Origin: JAENVT01 sp031412355
GTDB lineage: Bacteria > Actinomycetota > Acidimicrobiia > Acidimicrobiales > Ilumatobacteraceae
Assembly: GCA_031412355.1 (NCBI GenBank)
Contig: JANOCR010000048.1
Location: forward strand, 1-16,863
Direction of reading: 5' to 3'
Length of the DNA stretch: 16,863 nt
The notes below the pieces were generated by a model. The model was not told the origin of the DNA. It saw nothing but the letters and a program-made list of their open reading frames with translations, and made no database searches. Positions 1-7,270 of this stretch are shown piece by piece (within the stretch, counting starts at the first letter, position 1; each line of letters begins with the position of its first letter). Made by a program: the position numbers and the translations under genes.

Positions 1-63
1 GCTGATCGGCGTTTCGCCTTCGCTCTGGATCGACTACTCGACGGTCTCGAGACCGCCCGCTGA
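1..63 (+). CDS. C-terminal tail of a probable TetR-family transcriptional regulator (partial)
   Basis: The window opens inside a reading frame that closes with TGA at 61-63. The 20 visible residues include FAFALDRLLDGLE, which resembles the common C-terminal helix of TetR/AcrR regulators (consensus like F.FGLDRLLDGLE). The DNA-binding N-terminus lies outside the window, so neither ligand nor target can be judged. The gene runs in the same direction as the methyltransferase that starts 18 bases after its stop, so the two may be co-transcribed. The family call rests on a very short match and is tentative. Confidence 0.5.
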   Translation, partial: ADRRFAFALDRLLDGLETAR

Positions 64-81
64 TGTGGCACGGTGGTTGTC

Positions 82-906
82 ATGGCGAACTACATCGATC
101 TGAATCGGGCTAATTGGGACGACCGGGCACCGGCGCATGCGGCCTCCCCCGACTACGCGTTCGAGCGCTTCATCGCCGATCCCGGCTACCTCAGCGAGGT
201 CGTCACCTTCGACGTGCCCATGCTCGGCGACGTTCGAGGCATGCGCGGCGTGCATCTGCAATGCCACATCGGCACGGACACGATCTCGTTGGCCCGTCTG
301 GGCGCAGCGATGACGGGACTCGACTTCTCCGGCGCTGCGGTGATCGAGGCCCGTCGGCTGTCGGCTGCCGCCGGCAACCCGGTCGAGTTCGTCGAATCCG
401 ACGTCTACGGAGCGCTGGATGTGCTGCCGGCAGCCGGCTTTGACTTGGTGTACACGGGTGTCGGGGCGTTGTGCTGGCTTCCCGACATTCGCCGTTGGGC
501 CGGCGTGGTTGCCGGATTGCTTCGCCAGGGCGGGCGCCTGTTCATCCGCGAAGGCCATCCGATGATGTGGTCGATCGACGAAGCGCGCAGCGACGCCCTC
601 GTCGTCGACTACCCGTACTTCGAACGTGAGGAGCCGATGGTCGACGAAGACCCCGGCACCTACGTGGCGACAGACACCAGGTTCACCCAGAACGTCACCC
701 ACAGCTGGAACCACGGGCTGGGCGAGATCGTGACCGCGCTGCTGGATGCAGGAATGGAACTGACCGGCCTCGTCGAGCACGACAGCGTGCCGTGGGAGGC
801 CCTGCCCGGCCACATGGAGCGAGGCGCACTCCGTGAATGGCGCCTTATCGATCGCCCGTGGCGCCTCCCGACCACCTACACCCTTCAGGCGAGGAAACGG
901 GTATGA
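82..906 (+). CDS. Class I SAM-dependent methyltransferase
   Basis: Predicted soluble methyltransferase of 274 residues. The SAM-binding motif I is the variant LQCHIGTDTISLARLGA (about residues 59-75) in place of the usual LDLGCGTG. An acidic residue follows at the end of strand 2 (D81 in GLDFS), and the motif IV region is around FDLVYTGVGALCWL (120-133). The LQCHxGxDT variant is typical of a family of uncharacterised class I methyltransferases, so the substrate cannot be named. An in-frame GTG lies at 73, but ATG at 82 is preferred because GGTGG at 72-76 makes a usable ribosome binding site five bases upstream and MANYIDLNRANWD is the typical family start. It follows a probable TetR gene by 18 bases and converges on the ligase at 927 with a 20-base gap. 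Confidence 0.85.
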   Translation: MANYIDLNRANWDDRAPAHAASPDYAFERFIADPGYLSEVVTFDVPMLGDVRGMRGVHLQCHIGTDTISLARLGAAMTGLDFSGAAVIEARRLSAAAGNPVEFVESDVYGALDVLPAAGFDLVYTGVGALCWLPDIRRWAGVVAGLLRQGGRLFIREGHPMMWSIDEARSDALVVDYPYFEREEPMVDEDPGTYVATDTRFTQNVTHSWNHGLGEIVTALLDAGMELTGLVEHDSVPWEALPGHMERGALREWRLIDRPWRLPTTYTLQARKRV

Positions 907-926
907 CGGCGGCGTGACGGCGGGCG

Positions 927-2240
927 TCAGAAGAACGGCAGGTACTGCTCGAGCTCCCACGCTGAAATGGTCTCTGGATCCCAGGTGCCGCCGGCGGCTT
1001 CCCACTTTGCCAACTCGTCCTTGCGGATCGTCAGGAATGCCGTCACCAAGTCGTGGCCCATCGCCTCGCAAAGGACCGAGTCCGCTTCCAGCGCGGCCAG
1101 CGCTGCACCCAGATCGTGAGGCGTGTGCCGGTCGGTGTTGGGTTCGGTGTCGCCATCGCCGATCTGTGGATCACCGCAGTCGCGCCCGTCGACCACACCC
1201 AGCAGGGCAGCGTTGAGCATGACGGCTGCGGCCAGATACGGATTGGCGCTGCCGCAGGGCATGCGATTCTCGATCCTGGTCGCCGCACCGCGTTCGCACG
1301 GGACGCGGTACGTGCTGATGCGGTTGTCGAGGCCCCAGTTGGCCCAGTAGCCGGCGATGATCCCAGGGATCAGCCGCTTGTAGCTGTTGACGAGCGGCGC
1401 CGACATCGCCGCCATGCCCTCGTGGTGGGCGATCACACCGCCGAGGCACTGGCGTGCGAGCGGCGACAGGCCGTGCTCGGCCAACGGATCGTCGAAGGCG
1501 TTGGCACCGCCGTGCACCGGCGTGAGGGACAGGTTGATGTGCAGGCCGCTGCCCACGAGATGAGCCATCGGCCGTCCCATGTATGTGACGCAGAAACCCT
1601 TTCGGGCAGCCAGCTCGCGAGTCATCTCCTTGCAGATGAAGGCGCGGTCGGCGGCGTCGAGAGCAGGGCCGTAGCGCATGTTGAGCTCCATCTGACCGGG
1701 ATGGAACTCGCCCATGATCCCCTCGAGGTCGAGCTGACATTGTTCGGCCGCATCGAACATGTCGAACATCAAGCCGGTGTTGTCGCCACCCATGCCCACG
1801 CCGTAGACGCGGTGCGACGGAATGTTCAGCGGCCCGAATCCACCCGGCGCATCGGCGTCGGGTTGCATTACGTAGAACTCCATCTCGAAGCCAAGGTGCG
1901 GTTCGTACCCGAGTGACGCCCAAGCGTCGACGGCGCGTTTCAACGCGCCACGGGGAGACAGCGCCAACGGCCGGCCGTTGTACTCGAGGTCGGCGATGAC
2001 GACATCGGTGTCGACCTCCCATCCGGGTCGAGCGGCATCAGCCAGTGGCAGTGTCGCCAGATCGGCGAACCCGACGTCGGGGCCATATCCGTCGACCGGA
2101 AGGATGTCGCGATTGAGGCCCATGGTCATGGTGGTGACGGCGTGATGACCGTGCTCGTGCATGCGAGAGCGCGGCACGTAGCGGCCGTGCGACAGCCCGT
2201 TGAGATCGGCCCACATGACCCGAACACGTCGATTCCCCAT
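927..2240 (-). CDS. Glutamine-synthetase-like ligase, probably gamma-glutamyl-amine/polyamine synthetase
   Basis: A 437-residue protein of the glutamine synthetase fold that joins the gamma-carboxylate of glutamate to an amine using ATP. Family landmarks are present: EME metal ligands (E119, E121), GQMELN with E185, SGLHINLSL with H234, NSYKRL (285-290), and RIENR with R322, E324 and R326. The N-terminal DGSS motif that carries the ammonium-binding Asp/Ser of true GlnA is absent; the matching stretch reads TMGLNRDILPV. The second His of the usual HxH is Asn (N236). No adenylylation tyrosine motif is obvious. With the permease just upstream, a PuuA/GlnA3/GlnA4-like role in amine use is inferred. 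I chose ATG 2240 over the upstream TTG 2258 because a TANNNT box (2249-2254) sits 8 bases before it and neither start has a convincing Shine-Dalgarno. The amine is unknown. Confidence 0.85.
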   Translation of the reverse strand: MGNRRVRVMWADLNGLSHGRYVPRSRMHEHGHHAVTTMTMGLNRDILPVDGYGPDVGFADLATLPLADAARPGWEVDTDVVIADLEYNGRPLALSPRGALKRAVDAWASLGYEPHLGFEMEFYVMQPDADAPGGFGPLNIPSHRVYGVGMGGDNTGLMFDMFDAAEQCQLDLEGIMGEFHPGQMELNMRYGPALDAADRAFICKEMTRELAARKGFCVTYMGRPMAHLVGSGLHINLSLTPVHGGANAFDDPLAEHGLSPLARQCLGGVIAHHEGMAAMSAPLVNSYKRLIPGIIAGYWANWGLDNRISTYRVPCERGAATRIENRMPCGSANPYLAAAVMLNAALLGVVDGRDCGDPQIGDGDTEPNTDRHTPHDLGAALAALEADSVLCEAMGHDLVTAFLTIRKDELAKWEAAGGTWDPETISAWELEQYLPFF

Positions 2241-2248
2241 AGCCGGCG

Positions 2249-2254
2249 ACGCTA
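2249..2254 (-). promoter_or_regulatory. Candidate -10 box for the glutamine-synthetase-like gene
   Basis: TAGCGT on the minus strand lies 8 bases before ATG 2240, the spacing expected for a leaderless transcript starting at or near the A of the ATG. It lies in the short gap after the permease stop (2275), so the ligase may have its own promoter as well as read-through from the permease. No clear -35 is visible. Confidence 0.35.
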
Positions 2255-2274
2255 GCAAACGTTCTTTGGCCAGA

Positions 2275-3690
2275 TCAGGCGTGGTGGACCGTGTGCTGAC
2301 CGACGTTGTCGATTGACTCCTTCTTGCTTGCCAGCGCCCAGATCGCGGTGAGGGCCAACAGGATCAACGCCAGATGGCGACCCCACAATTCGGAGCCGAT
2401 CGGCGCCGTGTCTTTCCAGAATTGGGAATAGATGGCCAGCGTTACGGTGGCCAGGCCGACCAACGCGGCAACGAGGTCGAGCGGCTTGCGTGTTGCGAAG
2501 TGCTTCAATGCCGCCACGCACAACACGATGTAGACGACCGAGATCAGGAAGCCACCCAGGCGCGAGGCGATGAGGAAGCCGTTGAACACCTCGGTGTTGA
2601 AGAACGCGACCGGTCCGTCGGGATCGACCAGGTCCGTGCCGTACTTGACCAGCGCAACCACCGTCGAGATCACAGTAACGACGAGGATCACGAGGCTGGC
2701 CGTCACGGGTAGCGACTTGGCATTGAGCCTTGACAGTTGGCGAGGCAGCAACCCGTCACGAGACAACGTGAACAGGCCGCGAGCCGCGGCGAGTTGGAAG
2801 CCGATCCCGACCGCCAGGATGTCGAGCAGGATGGCGAGGTCGATCCACACGGCGAAGAAGCGGTTGAGATACAGGTCGGCCATCGGCACGAAGTCGGACG
2901 CGGCCTCGGTCGCACCGATCGCCAGCGTGTACTGGGTGATGAGGTAGAAGGCCCCCACGATCAGGATGGTCGCCACAACCGCCCTGGGGATCGATCGCTG
3001 CGGGTCCTTCGATTCCTCACCGAGCGCCGCGGCCAGTTCGAAGCCGATGAACATCAAGATGGCGAACAGCAGGCCCCTGAAAACCGAACCACCCTCGGCA
3101 ACGTTGCCAGGGTTGAACGAATCGAGGCTGTTTCCTGCAGGCCCGCCGTCGATGATGACTTTGATTGCCAGCACCAGGAACGGGATAATCGACAACACGA
3201 TCAGCACCAGCTGCGCCTTGACCGAGATCCGCACACCCAACACGTTGGCGCCGTACATCAGAAGCGCTATCACCAACGCCCACACCCACCAGGCGAGATC
3301 GAATCCCATGTGGTCGTTGAAGAAGGTCCGTGCCCAGAGCCCACCGATGATGGCGATGCCCGGGCCGGCCAGGGCGATCGCGGCAATGTGATAGACGCCG
3401 GCGCAAAATGCCGCGATTCGCCCTCCCAGCGAGTGGGCGATGAATTCGTAGACGGTGCCCGATCCGCTGTACCGCTTGGCGAACTCGCTGAGCGTCCAGC
3501 CGATGCCGAGGACACCGATGGTCGTCAGCAAGATGACGAATGGCCCGGCACCTGGGGCCAGAACGAACGCAAGCAGTCCACCCAACACGCCACCGGAGAA
3601 CACGGGCCCGACCGCCAGCGACTGGGCCACGCAATCGACCGTGCTGAGCTGTCCGCCCGCGAGCTTCGGAGCCTCTACATCGAATGACAT
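2275..3690 (-). CDS. APC-superfamily amino acid/amine permease
   Basis: A 471-residue integral membrane protein of the amino acid-polyamine-organocation superfamily, with about twelve hydrophobic segments spread from roughly residue 20 to 460 and short charged loops. GFELAAALGEESKDPQRSIP is the typical APC cytoplasmic loop (E-x-x-x-P-x-R-x-I-P region), and DGLLPRQLSRLN is the later cytoplasmic loop. The frame is open to 3750, but ATG 3690 is chosen because GAGAGGGGA (about 3696-3704, minus strand) is a good ribosome binding site about five bases upstream and MSFDVEAPKL begins a normal N-terminus. Its stop is 34 bases before the glutamine-synthetase-like gene on the same strand, pointing to uptake of the amine or amino acid that enzyme uses. 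The transported substrate is not readable from sequence. Confidence 0.88.
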   Translation of the reverse strand: MSFDVEAPKLAGGQLSTVDCVAQSLAVGPVFSGGVLGGLLAFVLAPGAGPFVILLTTIGVLGIGWTLSEFAKRYSGSGTVYEFIAHSLGGRIAAFCAGVYHIAAIALAGPGIAIIGGLWARTFFNDHMGFDLAWWVWALVIALLMYGANVLGVRISVKAQLVLIVLSIIPFLVLAIKVIIDGGPAGNSLDSFNPGNVAEGGSVFRGLLFAILMFIGFELAAALGEESKDPQRSIPRAVVATILIVGAFYLITQYTLAIGATEAASDFVPMADLYLNRFFAVWIDLAILLDILAVGIGFQLAAARGLFTLSRDGLLPRQLSRLNAKSLPVTASLVILVVTVISTVVALVKYGTDLVDPDGPVAFFNTEVFNGFLIASRLGGFLISVVYIVLCVAALKHFATRKPLDLVAALVGLATVTLAIYSQFWKDTAPIGSELWGRHLALILLALTAIWALASKKESIDNVGQHTVHHA

Positions 3691-3695
3691 TCGAA

Positions 3696-3704
3696 TCCCC
3701 TCTC
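3696..3704 (-). promoter_or_regulatory. Strong ribosome binding site deciding the permease start
   Basis: GAGAGGGGA on the minus strand ends about five bases before ATG 3690. The competing in-frame starts at 3720 and 3750 lack anything comparable, so this site fixes the N-terminus as MSFDVEAPKL. Confidence 0.6.
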
Positions 3705-3729
3705 GGGACCGATCCCCCATGATCGATCC

Positions 3730-3746
3730 TTCGGGGCCGAACGATA
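3730..3746 (-). promoter_or_regulatory. Candidate permease promoter -10 with overlapping inverted repeat
   Basis: In the 66-base gap between rmlD and the permease, TATCGT (3741-3746, minus strand) fits the actinobacterial TANNNT -10 consensus and would start transcription near 3734, leaving a leader of about 45 bases that contains the Shine-Dalgarno. The inverted repeat TTCGG-n2-CCGAA (3730-3741) overlaps the end of the -10 and the predicted start point, a position suited to an operator. No good -35 is visible. This separates the permease unit from the rml cluster only tentatively. Confidence 0.3.
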
Positions 3747-3756
3747 ACACGCTGAA

Positions 3757-4611
3757 CTATTGAGACAGCGCTTTCACCGTCTCACGCAAAGGCTCATCGA
3801 AGTCGCGGAGCATCGGGATCCCGGCCATTCGCAACACCGCGTTGTCGAGCACGCTGTTGGCGGGCCGCTGCGCCGGCCGCGACGGACGCAGTTCCGCAGT
3901 CGATATGGGCCGCACCATGTCTGGGCTCTTGCCCATCGCCGTGATCACGTCGCACGCAAAGCCGTACCAACTGGTCGCGGTCTGATTGGTGACGTGATGG
4001 ACGCCGCTGCGCCGGTCGAGGGCGAGGCGCCGCACCATCGGTGCAAGGTCGGCCGTGAACGTCGGATGGCCGACCTGATCGGAGACGAACGCCAACTCGG
4101 AATGCTGAGTCGCCAACCGCATGATGGTCTTGACCATGTTCGAGCCGTTCTCTCCACACAGCCACGACGTGCGCACCACCACAGCCGACGGGCCGAGAGC
4201 CAACGCCTCGTGCTCGCCGACCAACTTGGACGAGCCGTAAACGCTTGCCGGCGAGGTTGCGTCCCACTCCGAGTACGGACTGGCCTGTAGCCCGTCGAAG
4301 ACGTAGTCGGTGCTGATCTGCACCAGCCGCGCGCCAGCGGCATCGCAGGCTTCGGCGAGCCATCGAACGGCTAAGCCGTTCTCGGTGAAGGCACGCCCTG
4401 GGTCGCCTTCGCACGCATCGACCGCTGTCCACGCCGCGCAATTGACGACAACGTCGGGGCGGACCGATGACACCGCGCCGTGCACGGCGTCGCGGTCGCC
4501 GATGTCGAGATCGTTGCGAGACGCAGCAGTGACATCGTCGCCGGCCATCTCGCAGCAGCGCACGAGATCGACGCCGAGTTGGCCGCCCGCGCCGGTGATC
4601 AGAACGCGCAT
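3757..4611 (-). CDS. rmlD: dTDP-4-dehydrorhamnose reductase
   Basis: The last enzyme of dTDP-L-rhamnose synthesis, reducing dTDP-4-keto-L-rhamnose with NAD(P)H. The 284-residue protein opens with the Rossmann motif MRVLITGAGGQLG (residues 7-13 glycine-rich). It carries STDYVFDG (100-107), the catalytic Y125-x3-K129 in SVYGSSK, and the family motif DQVGHPTFTADLA. Length and order of motifs match RmlD/RfbD. The ATG at 4611 begins one base after the rmlB stop (TAG-A-ATG), so translation is probably coupled. It is the last rml gene; the permease follows after 66 bases. Confidence 0.95.
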   Translation of the reverse strand: MRVLITGAGGQLGVDLVRCCEMAGDDVTAASRNDLDIGDRDAVHGAVSSVRPDVVVNCAAWTAVDACEGDPGRAFTENGLAVRWLAEACDAAGARLVQISTDYVFDGLQASPYSEWDATSPASVYGSSKLVGEHEALALGPSAVVVRTSWLCGENGSNMVKTIMRLATQHSELAFVSDQVGHPTFTADLAPMVRRLALDRRSGVHHVTNQTATSWYGFACDVITAMGKSPDMVRPISTAELRPSRPAQRPANSVLDNAVLRMAGIPMLRDFDEPLRETVKALSQ

Positions 4612-4612
4612 T

Positions 4613-5578
4613 CTAGAAGCCGGCCCTGGCCTTCAGCGGCTCCCACCATGCCCGGTTGTCGCGGTACCACTCGACGGTGGCGGCCAACCCGTCGACCAGG
4701 TTGTGCTCGGCCTTCCAACCGAGTGCGGTGACCTTGTCGTGGGTGATCGAGTAGCGACGATCGTGGCCCAGCCGATCCTCGACCGGTGTGATGAAGCTCT
4801 CGTCGCGACCGGTGAGCTCGAGCAATCGATGGGTCAGATCCCGGTTGGTGATCTCGTTCCCGGCGCCGATGTTGTAGATCTCTCCGACCACCCCGCTGCG
4901 CAGCACGAGGTCGGCTGCGGTGTTGTGATCGTGCACATGGATCCAGTCGCGGATGTTCCCGCCGTCGCCGTACAGGGGCACGTTCTTGCCGTCGAGCAGG
5001 TTCGTGGTGAACAGCGGGATCACCTTCTCGGGGAATTGATAGGGACCGAAGTTGTTGCTGCACCGCGTCACGAGCACTGGCAGGCCGTGGGTGGTGTGGT
5101 AGCTGAGGGCGATCAGGTCACTGCCGGCCTTGGCCGCCGAATACGGCGAGCGCGGTGACAGCGGATCTGTCTCGCTGAACGAGCCGTGCTCGATCGAGCC
5201 GTAGACCTCGTCCGTCGAGATGTGCAAGAAGCGCTGCACGCCCACCCGTCGGGCAACGTCGCACAAAACGTTGGTGCCGAAGCAGTTGGTCCGCACGAAC
5301 GAGAACCCGTCCTTGATGGATCGGTCGACGTGAGTTTCAGCGGCGAAGTGCACCACTGCGTCATGCCCGTCCATCGCCGTCAGCACGTCTTCCTCATCGC
5401 AGATGTCGGCGTGCACGAAGGTGACGCGCCGGTCATCGAGCACATCGCGGATGCTGGCCAGGTTTCCCGCATATGTAAGGGCGTCGAAGATCGTGATGTC
5501 GTCGTCGGTGTTGGCCTGCAGCCAGCGCACGTAGTTCGATCCGATGAACCCGGCAGCGCCGGTGACAAACAGCTTCAC
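4613..5578 (-). CDS. rmlB: dTDP-glucose 4,6-dehydratase
   Basis: Converts dTDP-glucose to dTDP-4-keto-6-deoxyglucose, the second step to dTDP-L-rhamnose. The 321-residue extended short-chain dehydrogenase has the NAD motif GAAGFIG (7-13), FDALTYAGN (31-39, a signature of this enzyme), the active-site triad T122-D123-E124 in STDEVYG, and Y146-x3-K150 in SPYSAAK. All key residues are intact. It starts with GTG whose first G is the last base of the rmlC stop (TAGTG), a one-base overlap typical of translational coupling. The slightly short length is within the family range. Confidence 0.96.
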   Translation of the reverse strand: MKLFVTGAAGFIGSNYVRWLQANTDDDITIFDALTYAGNLASIRDVLDDRRVTFVHADICDEEDVLTAMDGHDAVVHFAAETHVDRSIKDGFSFVRTNCFGTNVLCDVARRVGVQRFLHISTDEVYGSIEHGSFSETDPLSPRSPYSAAKAGSDLIALSYHTTHGLPVLVTRCSNNFGPYQFPEKVIPLFTTNLLDGKNVPLYGDGGNIRDWIHVHDHNTAADLVLRSGVVGEIYNIGAGNEITNRDLTHRLLELTGRDESFITPVEDRLGHDRRYSITHDKVTALGWKAEHNLVDGLAATVEWYRDNRAWWEPLKARAGF

Positions 5579-6129
5579 TACAACCTCATCGGGTAATAGG
5601 GGCGGCGACCGGGGGGAAGGTCGGTGCGCAGGGGATTGTCCTGATCGCGTGCTGACAGAATCGGGTCCGTGACACCCCAGTCGGCGGCCACCTGCGGATC
5701 ACTCCACAGCACTCCCAGTTCGTCGGCCGGGTTGTAGTAACCGTCGACGAGATAGGTGATGACCGTGTCGGTGATGGCCGCGAAGCCATGAGCGACACCA
5801 GGGGGTATGAACACTCCCGTGTGGTTCTCGCCGGTGAGATCGAGTTCGAGCGTGGCACCATCCGTGGGTCCACCTTCGCGAAGGTCGTGCAACACGACGC
5901 GCGCGTTCCCAAACGGCACATACCAGTAGTCCGCCTGGTGCAGGTGGTAGTGCAAGCCCACCAACGCACCCGCCTGACGGTTGGCGCGGTTGCCCTGCAA
6001 CATCTCCCGCCCGTTGGGGAACCACTCGCGGCGATAGGTCTCGATGAAGAGGCCACGTTGGTCGCCGTGGATCGAGGGCTCCACGATCCACACCCCGGCG
6101 ATCTTGTCGCTCTCGGTCACTGTTGGCAT
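5578..6129 (-). CDS. rmlC: dTDP-4-dehydrorhamnose 3,5-epimerase family protein (divergent active site)
   Basis: A 183-residue cupin-fold protein placed exactly where the epimerase of the pathway belongs, between rmlA and rmlB. Typical features are kept: DQRGLFIE (23-30), GLH with the presumed catalytic base H60, IPPGVAHGF (108-116), Y126, YYNPADE (131-137), and PILSARDQ (156-163). However, the usual RGLH reads VGLH (V57 for Arg), the following Gln is His, and the usual QxK is QAD, so the substrate-contacting Arg and Lys appear to be lost. Context argues it still does this step, perhaps as an actinobacterial subgroup with a rearranged pocket. ATG 6129 follows the rmlA stop by 16 bases; AAAGAAA is only a weak ribosome site. 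Confidence 0.85.
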   Translation of the reverse strand: MPTVTESDKIAGVWIVEPSIHGDQRGLFIETYRREWFPNGREMLQGNRANRQAGALVGLHYHLHQADYWYVPFGNARVVLHDLREGGPTDGATLELDLTGENHTGVFIPPGVAHGFAAITDTVITYLVDGYYNPADELGVLWSDPQVAADWGVTDPILSARDQDNPLRTDLPPGRRPYYPMRL

Positions 6130-6145
6130 GAGTAGTTGGTTTCTT

Positions 6146-7225
6146 TCACTCGACGTCGATCTGGCAGTGGTCGCCGACCATCAAACGCAAGGCGCGTGGC
6201 CGGAGGTGCGAGCGGGTGACGACTGCTTCCTTGCCGATCAAACTGTCTTCCAAGCGCTGGATGTCGATGACCTTGCTGCGCTCCATGATGACCGAGTGTT
6301 CGACCTCGCTGTTGACGATCTCGCAACCGTCGCCGATGGCCGAGAACGGGCCGACGAAGCTGTCGGCGATGCGCGCACCCGCGCCGATCACCAACGGACC
6401 GCGCAGAATCGAGTTCGTGACAGTTGCCCCAGCTTCGATGACAACCCGGCCATCGAGCGTGGACGCGTCGTCGACCTTGCCATCGATCCGCGACTCGATC
6501 TTCTCGAGCAACAGTCGATTCGCTTCCAGCAACGGTGTGAGCTTTCCCGTGTCGATCCACCAGCCGGTCAACAGTTCGCAGCGCACCCGCTTGCCCTGAT
6601 CCACCAGCCATTGGATCGCGTCGGTGATCTCTAGCTCGCCGCGCGGCGACGGATCAATCGATCGCACCGCTTCGTTGATGGTGCGGTCGAACAGGTACAC
6701 CCCGACCAGCGCCAGGTCACTGGGAGGATCCGCCGGCTTCTCGACGAGTCTCAGAACGTTCCCGTCGGCATCGAGTTCGGCGATGCCGAACCGTTGAGGA
6801 TCGGGAACCTGCTTCAACAGGATCTGCGCGGTCGGTGGTTCGGTGCCGATGCGAGCCGTTTCGAAGGCGTGGACGAAGGCACCGAGATCCTGCTCGAGCA
6901 GGTTGTCGCCCAGATACATCACAAAGTCGTCGTCGCCGAGGAAGTCGTGGGCGATCAGCACGCAGTGCGCCAGGCCAAGCGGCGCATCCTGCGGGATGAA
7001 GGTGAACGCCGCCCCGAACCGCGCCCCGTCGCCCAGGGCGTCCATCACCTCGAGGCGCGTGTCGCCAACGATGACGCCGATCTCGGTGATGCCTGCCGCG
7101 ACCATCGCTTCGATCCCATAGAACAGGATCGGTTTGTTGGCGACCGGCACCAACTGCTTAGCGCTGGTGTGCGTGATCGGGCGCAGCCGCGTACCGGCGC
7201 CGCCGGCGAGAATGAGTGCCTTCAA
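6146..7225 (-). CDS. rmlA: Glucose-1-phosphate thymidylyltransferase, long (StrD-like) form
   Basis: Makes dTDP-glucose from dTTP and glucose-1-phosphate, the entry to dTDP-L-rhamnose. The nucleotidyltransferase domain has the signature GGAGTRLRPIT (8-18), K23 in SAKQLVPV, the metal-binding GDN (106-108), VEKP (161-164) and D225 in WWIDTGK. From about residue 255 to 345 a left-handed beta-helix hexapeptide region follows, which marks the roughly 355-residue long form (StrD type) rather than the allosteric 290-residue E. coli type. The frame opens with TTG at 7231, but TTG 7225 gives the family N-terminus MKALILAGG and is about nine bases from the AAAGG ribosome site, against three for the first. 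The gene lies 45 bases after the LCP gene and heads rmlACBD. Confidence 0.93.
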   Translation of the reverse strand: MKALILAGGAGTRLRPITHTSAKQLVPVANKPILFYGIEAMVAAGITEIGVIVGDTRLEVMDALGDGARFGAAFTFIPQDAPLGLAHCVLIAHDFLGDDDFVMYLGDNLLEQDLGAFVHAFETARIGTEPPTAQILLKQVPDPQRFGIAELDADGNVLRLVEKPADPPSDLALVGVYLFDRTINEAVRSIDPSPRGELEITDAIQWLVDQGKRVRCELLTGWWIDTGKLTPLLEANRLLLEKIESRIDGKVDDASTLDGRVVIEAGATVTNSILRGPLVIGAGARIADSFVGPFSAIGDGCEIVNSEVEHSVIMERSKVIDIQRLEDSLIGKEAVVTRSHLRPRALRLMVGDHCQIDVE

Positions 7226-7234
7226 TGTCAATCG

Positions 7235-7240
7235 CCTTTC
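7235..7240 (-). promoter_or_regulatory. Ribosome binding site deciding the rmlA start
   Basis: GAAAGG on the minus strand sits nine bases before TTG 7225 but only three before TTG 7231. Together with the conserved MKALILAGG N-terminus, this favours the inner TTG. Confidence 0.5.
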
Positions 7241-7252
7241 AATTTCCAGTGC

Positions 7253-7258
7253 ACAGTA
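7253..7258 (-). promoter_or_regulatory. Candidate internal -10 box for rmlACBD
   Basis: TACTGT (minus strand) in the 45-base gap between the LCP gene and rmlA fits TANNNT and would leave a leader of about 20 bases carrying the Shine-Dalgarno. No -35 is clear. It may allow rml expression independent of the LCP gene. Confidence 0.25.
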
Positions 7259-7270
7259 TGGCGGGCCTGG

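Noticed and set aside
904..929. TGACG...CGTCA inverted repeat between the convergent methyltransferase and ligase stops, as a terminator
   Set aside because: The best stem is only five base pairs and there is no T-run on either strand, so it is too weak to call.
34..1071. 345-codon open frame on the minus strand over the methyltransferase and the end of the ligase
   Set aside because: It overlaps two better-supported genes and shows no family motif.
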